A stretch of 64,000 nt of DNA, taken from NCBI RefSeq assembly GCF_900129565.1, contig NZ_FQWD01000003.1:535015-599014 (forward strand), in the 5' to 3' direction. The position numbers and the translations under genes are program-made. Below are positions 27,336 to 36,500 of this stretch, piece after piece. Each line of letters opens with the position of its first letter. The stretch's first letter is position 1. A model generated the notes under the pieces. It did no database searches. It had not been told where the DNA came from and worked only from the letters and a program-made list of their open reading frames with translations. Origin of the DNA: Marisediminitalea aggregata (GTDB lineage Bacteria > Pseudomonadota > Gammaproteobacteria > Enterobacterales > Alteromonadaceae).

Positions 27336-27944
27336 ATGGGAATAGCCAGACTGGGATTTCTGACTTCAATAAAAAACAGGCTAACCGCTGCCGGCCAGGA
27401 AACCGCGCCCACATTGGCGCAATCCTCTCCTGCCGCCAGCAGCTGGGATTCGCTTTTACAGCGCTATCAAACCACCGGCGATAACCGCGCGCTGGAAGCG
27501 CTGTACGACGAACATGCCAACCGCCTTTACTATTATCTATTGGTGATGAGCGACCCCAACACTGCCGCCGATGTCACGCAAAAAGTGTGGCTCAAACTGG
27601 TAGAGTCGCCGCATCTGTACAAAGCACAGGGGCAGTTCCAGGCGTGGCTATTTACGGTTGGCCATCGCATGCTCATTGATGAAATTCGCAGAGACAAACG
27701 CTGGACCTACGACGATGATGTCGAGTCGCTGCCCGATGAACATCAGGAACTCCGTCACTGCGACGATTTTCATCAGGCGTTGAAGCAACTCCCTTTCGCC
27801 CAGCGCGAAGCCTTTTCACTACAGCAGGAGGACTTTAGCCTGCAGGACATCGCAACCATCTGTAATGTACCGGTTGAGACCGTCAAAACACGACTGCGCT
27901 ACGCCCGGGATAACCTGCGGAAACTGTGGAAGCCATCAGCATGA
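27336..27944 (+). CDS. RNA polymerase sigma factor, ECF family
   Basis: 202 aa from an ATG preceded by AAGGA, 11 bp after tonB. It carries region 2 (LEALYDEHANRLYYYLL, DVTQKVWLKL, FQAWLFTVGHRMLIDEIRRDK) and region 4 (LPFAQREAFSLQQEDFSLQ, IATICNVPVETVKTRLRYAR). The N-terminal 45 residues are longer than usual. The start overlaps nothing, but its stop overlaps the next start (ATGA), the standard sigma/anti-sigma coupling. Confidence 0.92.
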   Translation: MGIARLGFLTSIKNRLTAAGQETAPTLAQSSPAASSWDSLLQRYQTTGDNRALEALYDEHANRLYYYLLVMSDPNTAADVTQKVWLKLVESPHLYKAQGQFQAWLFTVGHRMLIDEIRRDKRWTYDDDVESLPDEHQELRHCDDFHQALKQLPFAQREAFSLQQEDFSLQDIATICNVPVETVKTRLRYARDNLRKLWKPSA

Positions 27945-28507
27945 ACGACAACGAATTTAAACAAGCTTACGAACAAAGTAAGCAGCAATATCCGGCGCCG
28001 GGACGCATTAAACGGCAGGTGATTAATCAGGCAAAACAGCCATTCTCCTGGCAGAACTACCTGCCGGGTAAAGAGTGGATGGCATTGTGCGGCGCACTAT
28101 GTTGTTTGGTCGTGATCTACGCAATGAACACATTTACTCAACAGTCACCAGTTGCGCATTCAGACGCACTTGAGGTTGCTGTTGCTTATCACGGCTACGA
28201 AGATGAATTACCTGACACCAGCCAGTATCAACAACAACTCACTGTGTATAACAAAGCCTATAAAGACAAACTGGCTACGTTAACCGCGTTCCACTCGAAG
28301 CACGCTATGTTGGCCAAACATGAAGGCAACTGGTTATTCACCGACTGTAACAATCAAAAAATTACGGTGTCGCCACAGCTCATGCAGGATTTAATGCTGC
28401 ACAAACGGGCTGACGCCGAATTGATGGCGGGTAACTTTGTAGAACTGGTCTTTGACGATCAAGGGCGCTTGATTCAAATTACACAAAGTCGGAAGCACTT
28501 ATGTTAA
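27941..28507 (+). CDS. Putative anti-sigma factor, single membrane span
   Basis: 188 aa. The ATG overlaps the sigma-factor stop by 4 bp. The N-terminal cytoplasmic part (about 45 residues, MNDNEFKQAYEQSKQQYPAP) is followed by one membrane helix (WMALCGALCCLVVIYAM, about 45-62) and a C-terminal periplasmic domain of about 120 residues. That topology and the coupling fit an anti-sigma factor, although no zinc (ZAS) motif is visible. The family is not recognised by sequence. Confidence 0.65.
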   Translation: MNDNEFKQAYEQSKQQYPAPGRIKRQVINQAKQPFSWQNYLPGKEWMALCGALCCLVVIYAMNTFTQQSPVAHSDALEVAVAYHGYEDELPDTSQYQQQLTVYNKAYKDKLATLTAFHSKHAMLAKHEGNWLFTDCNNQKITVSPQLMQDLMLHKRADAELMAGNFVELVFDDQGRLIQITQSRKHLC

Positions 28508-29247
28508 TCAGAAAGCTATGTACTTCACTCAGCGTTGTCATTTTGGCCAGCCAGTCTGTTTTCGCAACTACCTGGGGAGAAGCCGAGGTCGCAGACCCCA
28601 TACTGACAGGCGAGACCTGTCAGGTTTCCGAACCGGCGAGTTACGGAAGCTATATCTATCACTGGCCAAGTAAATACGATCAGGTATTTTGGCCTTACAC
28701 CGACCGGCACGGTATCTGGGTATGTGAAGCGTCTGGTTTTGTCGGTTTAATAGGTGACTTTACACTTTCCGAACAGGAAAAAGCCGCCATCACTCATTAC
28801 CTTTCAGCCCATACTCCCGACAATACGACCATCGTAGGAAAGCTGGAAACGCTTGAAGCCCTGACTGCAATACGCGATCTAGATGGGGATGAGCGCAACC
28901 ATATGAAACGATTACTGGCCCGTTGGTACGAAGACCTGGGTGACCCTGTGAAAGCCAATAAATACCGACAAGCAGCGCTCTCTGAAATCGCTCTTTTCCT
29001 GGCAAATAATGCAGCCGGTGAAGTTGATGAATACCATCGTTTACAATACCTCTATGTGGCCACGGCTTACAGTTATCACTTAGGTAAGACGGATGACGGC
29101 AACACTTACAAGCAGGCTTTTGAACAGTTATCGCTGAGCTTAAAAGATCCTGATAATCTTGGTTTTGCCGACTATATTAAAGCACTCCTTGAAGATATTC
29201 GCACTATTCCTCTCGGCGGTGCGCTTTCTCTTCCCGTGGATCAATAA
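28501..29247 (+). CDS. Secreted protein of unknown function in the ECF operon
   Basis: 248 aa. Sec signal (MLIRKLCTSLSVVILASQSVFA). The mature protein is rich in aromatic residues early (YIYHWPSKYDQVFWPY) and becomes TPR-like helical after about residue 95. Its start overlaps the previous gene by 7 bp. No family recognised. Cotranscription with the sigma/anti-sigma pair suggests an envelope role. Confidence 0.6.
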   Translation: MLIRKLCTSLSVVILASQSVFATTWGEAEVADPILTGETCQVSEPASYGSYIYHWPSKYDQVFWPYTDRHGIWVCEASGFVGLIGDFTLSEQEKAAITHYLSAHTPDNTTIVGKLETLEALTAIRDLDGDERNHMKRLLARWYEDLGDPVKANKYRQAALSEIALFLANNAAGEVDEYHRLQYLYVATAYSYHLGKTDDGNTYKQAFEQLSLSLKDPDNLGFADYIKALLEDIRTIPLGGALSLPVDQ

Positions 29248-29255
29248 TCCCCGTC

Positions 29256-30248
29256 ATGACGTTGTCTCCCTCACATATTGGTATTGTTTGCGGCGCGCTC
29301 TATGGCCTGTTATTCAGGGTTGTATGGGAACTGGATAAGCTCAGTCATCTGAACGGTTTGGTGACAGCGTCGTTTTTATTCCTGGTGCCTTTTGCGATTG
29401 GCTACATCCGCATCTATTATGAACTAAAGCAATGCCAGACCATCTCGGCGTCCAGAGCGAGTACATTGGCGTGGCAGCCTGTTTTTGTTTGTATGCTGGT
29501 ATCCGTTATTACGCTGTTAGAGGGCAGTATTTGCGTCGTTCTTGCTTCACCCGCCTTTCTGTTTTTTGCCAGTATGGGCGGCCTGGCCGCGCGCTGGATC
29601 CAACTTCGTCAGGCTACGAAATCAGACAAACCTTTACTGTGTACCGTATTACTCCCCGTACTGTGTACTCCTATTGAATTAACGACCCTTTCATCAACCT
29701 ATCAATACACGGTTAGCGACAGTGTGATTATACAAGCCACACCAGATCAGGTTTGGCAGGAATTAGGAAACGTCAGCGACATTAGCAAAGATGAGCTTCC
29801 ATTGTCATTCGGGCAACTTATCGGTATTCCCCGACCATTACGTGCGTCTATGAGCGCGCTTGAGAACAATGCAGTCAGAACCAGTGAATGGGAAAAAGGC
29901 GTGGTGTTCCAGGAAATCATTACTGCCTGGGAGCCAGCCGAGCGAATGGCCTATCGCTTTGACATTAATCCCGAGCAAATCCCGGATACGGCATTGGATA
30001 AACATGTAAAAATGGGCGGCGAATTATTTTCGCCTTTGTACGGTAGTTATCACCTGCAACTGACACCGGAAGGCTATACCCTGCTTACCCTCAGTACAAC
30101 GTTAACCGATAACACCAACCTGGGTGGGTACTCGCGGTTTTGGGGACGTGTCATTTTCCATGACTTTCACTACATGTTGTTACGGCTCATGAAGCACCGG
30201 GCAGAACAACATACTGTAAAATCAAAATCTCACGGAAGCGCTTCGTGA
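29256..30248 (+). CDS. Membrane-anchored SRPBCC (START-like) domain protein
   Basis: 330 aa. Four hydrophobic segments fill residues 1-155. Residues about 160-315 look like an SRPBCC/polyketide-cyclase-type ligand-binding domain (SVIIQATPDQVWQELGNV near its start, a YRFDINPEQIPD strand pair, and the long C-terminal helix FHDFHYMLLRLMKHRAEQ). The gene is 8 bp after the secreted-protein gene and ends the tonB-ECF operon. Ligand unknown. Confidence 0.65.
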   Translation: MTLSPSHIGIVCGALYGLLFRVVWELDKLSHLNGLVTASFLFLVPFAIGYIRIYYELKQCQTISASRASTLAWQPVFVCMLVSVITLLEGSICVVLASPAFLFFASMGGLAARWIQLRQATKSDKPLLCTVLLPVLCTPIELTTLSSTYQYTVSDSVIIQATPDQVWQELGNVSDISKDELPLSFGQLIGIPRPLRASMSALENNAVRTSEWEKGVVFQEIITAWEPAERMAYRFDINPEQIPDTALDKHVKMGGELFSPLYGSYHLQLTPEGYTLLTLSTTLTDNTNLGGYSRFWGRVIFHDFHYMLLRLMKHRAEQHTVKSKSHGSAS

Positions 30249-30576
30249 CCTGCTGCCAGTACACTGACATGCTGAGTTATACAACCTCACAAAACCAACA
30301 CAACACAACAAATACAATTTTAACAAAATATAAACAAACCATTGTTTTTACAACTATTTTCAAATGAAAAACGTGACAGTGATTTGTCGCAAAATTTCGT
30401 TTATCTGCAGTAAAAAATGCCGGCTTCCCGCAGTTTAACCCGCTAATTCTCCGCTCTGGCTCATTCCCACCCCATGATAGTCAATGACTATCACTAAGTG
30501 AGATTTTAAACTATATCGTTATCACCGAATATGACTATCAGACATTTTATTTTCTTCTATAACCGGAGCTTTCCCC
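30249..30576 (+). promoter_or_regulatory. Regulatory region of the carbonic anhydrase/SulP operon with palindromic operator
   Basis: 328 bp without a gene. GATAGTCA-A-TGACTATC (30476-30492) is a perfect 8+1+8 palindrome. A third half-site TGACTATC recurs at 30532-30539, and TCACT-A-AGTGA (30491-30501) overlaps it. Regular spacing of repeated half-sites before the operon suggests a dimeric regulator, perhaps LysR-type, sensing carbon status. The left part (about 30287-30340) is a C/A-rich, G-poor tract. Confidence 0.55.
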
Positions 30577-31224
30577 ATGGATCATGTTATATCTGGTGTC
30601 GCTAAATTTCAGCGTGATGTTTTCCCCGAGCAGCAAGATACGTTTAAAAAACTGGCCAATGGCCAGAGCCCTGAAGTTCTCTTTATCACCTGCGCAGATT
30701 CGCGCATCGATCCAAACCTGGTAACACAAACTGCCCCAGGCGAATTATTCATCTGCCGAAATGCAGGTAACATTGTTCCGCCACACAGCAACCAGACTGG
30801 CGGCATGACTGCATCTATCGAATTTGCTGTGGCTGCACTTGGCGTGAAACACATCGTTATTTGCGGTCATACCGACTGTGGTGCTATGAAAGGGGCGATT
30901 ACCCCTGACAAACTGGACAGCTTGCCTCACGTAAAAGAGTGGTTGGGTCATTGCCGTTGTGCCACCGAAGTCGTTAAAGAAGTCCACGGCGAAGTAACAA
31001 TGGATCATCTGGACGACGTCACCAAAGAAAATGTGTTACAGCAATTACAGCACATTAAAACGCATCCTGCTGTGGCGGCAAAACTGGCAACCGGCGCAGT
31101 TCAGCTGCACGGCTGGGTTTACAACATTGAGCACGGCACGATCGCTTGCTGGAACCCGCAAACTAAAGCGTTTGAAGAAATGGAACAGGCTTATGCCGAA
31201 TCCAGGCTGACAGCCTCACTCTAA
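30577..31224 (+). CDS. can: Beta-class carbonic anhydrase
   Basis: 215 aa cytoplasmic enzyme interconverting CO2 and bicarbonate. The zinc ligands are Cys39, His98 and Cys101 (CADSRIDP and HTDCGAMKG), with the Asp41-Arg43 dyad. This closely matches E. coli Can (His98, Cys101). The gene sits 7 bp before a SulP transporter, an arrangement that couples bicarbonate import to CO2 hydration. It is preceded by a good Shine-Dalgarno (CCGGAG). Confidence 0.95.
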   Translation: MDHVISGVAKFQRDVFPEQQDTFKKLANGQSPEVLFITCADSRIDPNLVTQTAPGELFICRNAGNIVPPHSNQTGGMTASIEFAVAALGVKHIVICGHTDCGAMKGAITPDKLDSLPHVKEWLGHCRCATEVVKEVHGEVTMDHLDDVTKENVLQQLQHIKTHPAVAAKLATGAVQLHGWVYNIEHGTIACWNPQTKAFEEMEQAYAESRLTASL

Positions 31225-31231
31225 GGAATCA

Positions 31232-32773
31232 ATGATGAAAATGGATCTCTCATTTAAACATATTAAGCAGGATCTCCCTGCCAGTATTGTTGTGTTCTTC
31301 GTGGCCCTGCCTCTCTGTTTAGGTATTGCGCTGGCATCTGGTGCACCACTTTTCTCGGGTATCATCGCCGGTATCGTGGGCGGTATTGTCGTAGGTATGG
31401 CCAGTGGCTCTCGATTGGGTGTGAGCGGCCCGGCAGCAGGTTTGGCTGTAATTGTTTTCGATGCTATTGCTACGCTTGGTAGTTGGGAGCTATTTCTCTG
31501 TGCGGTTGTACTGGCGGGGGTATTTCAAATTGCGCTTGGCTATTTACGCGCCGGGTTCGTTGCCTACTTTTTCCCAACGTCGGTCATTACTGGCATGTTG
31601 ACGGGGATCGGTTTACTGATCATTCTGAAACAGCTGCCGTACTTACTGGGCTGGCACGCCGACTTTCTGGGCGAGCAAGCGTTCCAACAATTTAATGGGG
31701 AAAACACATTTTCAGCCATTACTCATGCCATCTCTCAGATTTCGTTACCTGCCCTGTTGATTTCAGCGTTCTCGCTGGCGTTGCTAGTGGTGTGGGACAA
31801 ATACCTGACGCCCAAGCACAAGATTTTCCAGCTTATTCAAGGCCCCATTGTGGTTGTATTGTTGGGTATCGTCTTTACCGTCATTCTCAATCAGGCCAGT
31901 GCGCCATTGAGCGTGGACCAGTTGGTATCTCTGCCGGTAATCAGCAGTTTTACTGACTTAACGAACGAGATGGCATTTCCTGCCTTCGAGCAAATGTTTA
32001 GCCTTGATGTACTGACGGTTGCTGCGGTGATGGCCATTGTCGCCAGTATCGAAACCCTGTTGAGCGTAGAAGCTACCGACAAACTTGACCCTCAGCGCAA
32101 TACCACACCAACCAATCGTGAATTGAAAGCTCAGGGGCTGGGTAACATTTTCTCTGGTTTACTTGGTGGTTTACCGGTAACACAGGTAATTGTTCGCAGT
32201 TCAGCCAACATCGCGTTTGGTGCCAGATCGAAACTCAGTGCCATCATGCACGGCTTTTTCCTGCTGATTGCCGTGGTCGCCATTGGCGGACTTCTCAACC
32301 TGATCCCACTCGCATCGTTAGCGGCGGTATTAATTATTGTGGGCTACAAACTGGCTAAACCGGCTACTTTTTCCGTGATGTACCGCGCGGGCTGGGAGCA
32401 GTTTTTACCCTTTATGGCTACGATCATTGTGATGCTGGTTACCGATTTGTTGTCAGGTGTGATTGCCGGATTAGCCGTGAGCGTATTTTTTACCCTCAAG
32501 CACAGCTACAAGAACTCGTTCCACTTCCGCGATACCGTAGAAAATCAGAACGATTTGGAAACCCATCACATTGTGCTGGCAGAGGAAGTCTCGTTCTTTA
32601 ACAAGCCCAGTATTTTGAAGAAACTGAATTCTCTGCCTGAAAACTCAAAAGTCATCCTGGATTTTACTAACTCAAAATCCGTTGCCTTCGACGTAATAGA
32701 GCTGGTGAAGGACTTCAGTGCCAAAGCCCATCATCGCAATATTTCTGTAGAAACGGTGGCGTTGAAATACTAA
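31232..32773 (+). CDS. SulP-family anion transporter, probable bicarbonate importer
   Basis: 513 aa. SulP membrane domain (QDLPASIVVFFVALPLCLGIALASGAP, SRLGVSGPAAGLAVIV, GLLGGLPVTQVIVRSSAN) with 10-14 helices and a short C-terminal STAS-like domain from about residue 440. It follows carbonic anhydrase by 7 bp. Marine SulP proteins in this context are bicarbonate transporters, so I prefer HCO3- over sulfate. Specificity is not readable from sequence. Confidence 0.85.
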   Translation: MMKMDLSFKHIKQDLPASIVVFFVALPLCLGIALASGAPLFSGIIAGIVGGIVVGMASGSRLGVSGPAAGLAVIVFDAIATLGSWELFLCAVVLAGVFQIALGYLRAGFVAYFFPTSVITGMLTGIGLLIILKQLPYLLGWHADFLGEQAFQQFNGENTFSAITHAISQISLPALLISAFSLALLVVWDKYLTPKHKIFQLIQGPIVVVLLGIVFTVILNQASAPLSVDQLVSLPVISSFTDLTNEMAFPAFEQMFSLDVLTVAAVMAIVASIETLLSVEATDKLDPQRNTTPTNRELKAQGLGNIFSGLLGGLPVTQVIVRSSANIAFGARSKLSAIMHGFFLLIAVVAIGGLLNLIPLASLAAVLIIVGYKLAKPATFSVMYRAGWEQFLPFMATIIVMLVTDLLSGVIAGLAVSVFFTLKHSYKNSFHFRDTVENQNDLETHHIVLAEEVSFFNKPSILKKLNSLPENSKVILDFTNSKSVAFDVIELVKDFSAKAHHRNISVETVALKY

Positions 32774-32784
32774 CCATAGTTGAC

Positions 32785-32806
32785 CCGGGGCAGTTCGCTG
32801 CTCCGG
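32785..32806 (+). terminator. UUCG-capped hairpin after the SulP gene
   Basis: A 9-bp stem, CCGGGGCAG/CTGCTCCGG (one G-U), closed by an exceptionally stable TTCG tetraloop 11 bp after the stop codon. The following TATAACTCTTCCTT is only partly T-rich, so it may act as an mRNA 3'-end stabiliser as much as a terminator. Confidence 0.5.
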
Positions 32807-32915
32807 TATAACTCTTCCTTCCCTATGATTACCCACCCATCGCTGTTTAAAAAACCTCCCGATGTCCCCATAATATCCAGTCAACTGACATCACTATTTG
32901 GACAAGGACATCCTC

Positions 32916-33356
32916 ATGCAACTCGCTCAACTCAATATCGCCAAAGCGCGCTATTCATTAGACGCCCCTGAAATTAGCGATTTTGTAGATAATCTGGACA
33001 ACGTTAACGCTATTGCAGAGTCTTGCGATGGATTTGTATGGCGTTTAAAAGACGAGGCCGGTAATGCGACCAATATTAAGGTGTTTGAAGACCCCGACTT
33101 ATTGATAAATATGTCAGTGTGGACCTCGCCTCAAGCGTTAAAAGACTTTATGTTCAAAACCCTGCACCGGGACTTTATGCGCAGAAAAAATGAATGGTTC
33201 TACCCGCCTGAACAGAATACCTACGTATTGTGGTGGATAGAAGATGGGCATATTCCAACCATTGATGAAGCCATCGAACGACTCACCCTGTTGCGGGAAC
33301 AAGGTGAATCCCCCGAGGCTTTTTCATTTAAATCGTCTTTCCCGGCGCCGCGCTGA
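32916..33356 (+). CDS. DUF3291-family protein
   Basis: 146 aa from the ATG reading MQLAQLNIAKARY, preceded by AAGGA. The pattern LAQLNIAKARYSLDAPEISDFVDNLDNVN, then FVWRLKDE, SVWTSPQALKDFMFKTLH and the YVLWWIEDGHIPT end, fits DUF3291, related to the dimeric alpha-beta barrel fold of antibiotic-monooxygenase-like proteins. Single-gene unit; function unknown. Confidence 0.75.
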   Translation: MQLAQLNIAKARYSLDAPEISDFVDNLDNVNAIAESCDGFVWRLKDEAGNATNIKVFEDPDLLINMSVWTSPQALKDFMFKTLHRDFMRRKNEWFYPPEQNTYVLWWIEDGHIPTIDEAIERLTLLREQGESPEAFSFKSSFPAPR

Positions 33357-33404
33357 ATAGCGAAAAGTGCCTCTGTTCAGCAATTGGGGCCTGTTAATTG
33401 ACTA

Positions 33405-36400
33405 TCAGAACATTACCACGGCTTCCGGATCGGTATTGTAGGTAGTGCCATCCTGCATAGTGAGTTTAAACATGTACCAGTATTGTGTACCTTCAACCAG
33501 CCCCTGATTATCCAGAAACACGCCGCTGGTAGGTGCCCCGGGGCTGATTCGAGTGCGTCCGCCAAGCTGCTCGCTGGTGTTACGATAAATTTGCACACTG
33601 CGGATCGGTTGGGCGAAACCCTCAAGAGACCAACTGATTTGAATGCCTCCTTCAACCTTTTGACTCACCAGATTGGTTTGTGGAACCGCATTTGTTTGTG
33701 AATAGGTGATCGCCGCTTCTGGCTCTGTATTGAAGGTACTGCCATCCTGCATGGTTAATTTGAACATGTACCAATAGGTAGTGCCTGCAACCAGTCCCTG
33801 TGAATCTGTCAGGCTACCGGCAACCTGTGCGCTGGGACTGATTCGGGTTCGTCCGCCTAATTGGTTTCGGGTGTTGCGGTACACCTGCACACCGCGAATA
33901 GGTTGTGGGAAGTCTTCCAAAGACCAGCTTATCTGAATGCCACCCTGTACTTCCTCACTGGTGAGGTGTGTCTTGGGTACTAAAAAGCGTTCGGCGAAAA
34001 TCGGGCCTTCTTCTATTACCGTACCATCGCGTGTAATGAATGACAGCCAGTAATAGTATTGTTCTCCCCCCAGACTCGATGCATCCTGCCAGGCAGTATC
34101 AGTTGCAGCCAGCGTTGCCACTGTTTGACGTGATAATGTGCCAGAATCGGCGTCAGGGTCCGTGATCGTGGCTCTGTCAATGTCGATACTGACAATATCA
34201 ATTGACCGGGTAAACCAGGCTAATTGTACCGGACCATCCGTGCTGTTTTGGTAAGTGTCAACAACGGGAATCAGGCTGGTTGTAAGTGAGGCATAGGTGG
34301 GCTCGAGCTTAACGACCTCAAACTGACGAAGCAGTTGCATTTCAGCCCAGTATAAATAGGTGACATCGGGTGCAACATCGGTGTCTACAAACACAGAATC
34401 GTTTCGGTTTAACGTTGCGACCCACTGTTTATTTTCAGGATCGTCAGCAGTACTGCGGTAAATATCCGTCGATTTTACTTTATCACCCGACTGATACAGC
34501 TTAACCACAATGTGTTGCTCAAAACCGTTAGCCGATGCCTTAGCAAACGGTTCGACGGCTGTTTCTGACACAGTAAACGCAGGGGTGTCGGTCATATCGG
34601 TCCCCAGGTAAAAACTGGGGTGCGGCGGTTGATTGTAACCGACGTTTTGCCATGCAATCGCAACGCGATACTGGGGATCATGCATTAGCGTTGGGAAGCG
34701 ATATTGCGTCGGGTGTGTAGTTGAAAAAATACGAAGTTCACTGCTGTCTGCTGTGGCCCAAATAACTTCTTCGCGCCAGTCTCCCAGAATATCAGCAGAC
34801 AGCCCAGGCGTTGCCTTGGTGCCATTGTTCGACACCACACCATAATCTGCCCCTTCCAGTAATGGCGTTGTACCAGCACTCTCCGGCAACCATTTTGAAA
34901 TCGTCGTTTTATCCAGCAATTCCCGGCTTAGATCGCCATCCCACCAGGTGACAAAGTTTACTGGTGCAGGGCGTGAAGTACTAATTAACGTGCCATCTGC
35001 TGCAACCAGTCCGCCGCGCGTCGCCCAGTTTTCATTACCGACATAGTTGGGGTCGATATCTGCACTTACTCCTCGGCCAACATCAGCCTGATTGCTGGGG
35101 CGATGCCACAGTATTTCGCCGGTTGCGGCATCATGTAATTCCACACCATACTCAACGCCATTTTTTGTATAAGCCGACGGGGACTCGTGCACCATGTAGA
35201 TTTCCATGCCCGGGCGGTTAGGATCGATGTCGGTCATGTGCTGTGCATCACCATGTCCCAACTCGGTGGAATACAATAAGTGCCCGTCGTCATCAATGGT
35301 CGCAGCGCCGTAGGCGATCTCGTCTTTGCCGTCATTATCCACGTCGCCAACGGTGACGCTGTGAGCGCCTTGTCCGTATGCCAGTGCATCGGCACCACCA
35401 TTGTCTGTATCGAATACCCAGCGACGTTGAAATTCACCGGCCTCCCAGTCATAAGCTGCAATGACCGCCCGGGTATAATAACCACGCGCCATAAATAGAC
35501 TCGGTTTGCTACCATCCAGATAAGCCACCCCGGCCAAAAAACGATCAACACGGTTGCCGTACCCGTCTCCCCAGCTATTCACATCGCCGCGTGCGGGCTC
35601 ATAATCAATAGTATCCAGCGCTTTACCTGTGAGGCCATCGAACATGGTAAGGTATTCCGGACCCGATAAAATATATCCGGCATCATTGCGGTAGTCCGCA
35701 GTAGCATCACCAATAATCTGACCCTCACCGTCGACGCTACCATCTGCCGTTTTCATTGCAAGCTCTGCACGGCCGTCACCATCAAAGTCATAAGCAATAA
35801 ATTGTGTGTAATGTGCGCCTGATCGAATATTTGGCCCAAGGTCGATTCGCCACAGCTGTTCGCCCTCAAGGGTATATGCATCAATCAATGTTGGCCCCGT
35901 ATCCCCGGCCTGTGAGTTGTCTTTGGCATTGCTGGGATACCACTTCACCAGAATTTCATACTGACCGTCGCCGTCCAAATCGGCCACAGAGGTGTCATTT
36001 GCAGAGTAACTGTAAGTTTGGCCCTTTATCCAGCCATCTTCAGGCTTTACCAGCGGTACTGATAAGTAAGGCATGGTCCAGGGCGTCACTTTATCAGACA
36101 CGCCGGTACCGCCAACTGGCGGCTGTATGCGATTGTGCTGTCGGCTATAGAACGCTTTAACCTGATACCGATCTGAAGCTGTGCCTTGTTCATCAACAAA
36201 CGAAGTCACATCGGTCAACTTACTATGATTGATTTTCTGGCCATTGCGATACACATCAAATGACACTGTTTCGGGATCCCTGGCAAGTAAACGCCAACTC
36301 AGGTAATTGCCGTTATTGGTCGGCACCGCTATCAGTCCCCGGTCCAGCTGTTCAACCTGAGGCCCACTGGTTGCAACAGGATGTTGTGCCTTAGTGGGTC

Positions 36401-36500
36401 TGGTTAATTGTTTAGCCCCACAACTTGCGCTAAACACAATCGGTAGCAAAGCCGCAGCCAGGCATAGCCGCGATTTTCCGTTTCGTTTTATCAGTGTCAT
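33405..36500 (-). CDS. Rhamnogalacturonan lyase, PL11-type, with duplicated C-terminal module
   Basis: 1031 aa from the ATG reading MTLIKRNGKSR (a 16-residue upstream extension is less likely). A signal sequence with a possible lipobox (FSASC) indicates export or surface display. The catalytic beta-propeller contains calcium loops DLDGDGQYEI, DFDGDGRAEL and DVDNDGKDEI and the HGDAQHMTDIDPNRPG segment typical of YesW/YesX-like enzymes that cleave the pectin backbone. PL11 enzymes are usually about 620 aa. Here about 400 further residues of fibronectin-III-like modules follow, the last two being near-copies. No other pectinase genes are adjacent. Confidence 0.88.
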   Translation of the reverse strand: MTLIKRNGKSRLCLAAALLPIVFSASCGAKQLTRPTKAQHPVATSGPQVEQLDRGLIAVPTNNGNYLSWRLLARDPETVSFDVYRNGQKINHSKLTDVTSFVDEQGTASDRYQVKAFYSRQHNRIQPPVGGTGVSDKVTPWTMPYLSVPLVKPEDGWIKGQTYSYSANDTSVADLDGDGQYEILVKWYPSNAKDNSQAGDTGPTLIDAYTLEGEQLWRIDLGPNIRSGAHYTQFIAYDFDGDGRAELAMKTADGSVDGEGQIIGDATADYRNDAGYILSGPEYLTMFDGLTGKALDTIDYEPARGDVNSWGDGYGNRVDRFLAGVAYLDGSKPSLFMARGYYTRAVIAAYDWEAGEFQRRWVFDTDNGGADALAYGQGAHSVTVGDVDNDGKDEIAYGAATIDDDGHLLYSTELGHGDAQHMTDIDPNRPGMEIYMVHESPSAYTKNGVEYGVELHDAATGEILWHRPSNQADVGRGVSADIDPNYVGNENWATRGGLVAADGTLISTSRPAPVNFVTWWDGDLSRELLDKTTISKWLPESAGTTPLLEGADYGVVSNNGTKATPGLSADILGDWREEVIWATADSSELRIFSTTHPTQYRFPTLMHDPQYRVAIAWQNVGYNQPPHPSFYLGTDMTDTPAFTVSETAVEPFAKASANGFEQHIVVKLYQSGDKVKSTDIYRSTADDPENKQWVATLNRNDSVFVDTDVAPDVTYLYWAEMQLLRQFEVVKLEPTYASLTTSLIPVVDTYQNSTDGPVQLAWFTRSIDIVSIDIDRATITDPDADSGTLSRQTVATLAATDTAWQDASSLGGEQYYYWLSFITRDGTVIEEGPIFAERFLVPKTHLTSEEVQGGIQISWSLEDFPQPIRGVQVYRNTRNQLGGRTRISPSAQVAGSLTDSQGLVAGTTYWYMFKLTMQDGSTFNTEPEAAITYSQTNAVPQTNLVSQKVEGGIQISWSLEGFAQPIRSVQIYRNTSEQLGGRTRISPGAPTSGVFLDNQGLVEGTQYWYMFKLTMQDGTTYNTDPEAVVMF
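33408..33980 (-). repeat. Tandem duplicated module inside the lyase gene
   Basis: Two consecutive segments, 33687-33980 and 33408-33686, encode about 95 residues each and share stretches such as GGIQISWSLE, QLGGRTRISP and YWYMFKLTMQDG. This is an internal gene duplication of a fibronectin-III-like or carbohydrate-binding module. Confidence 0.85.
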
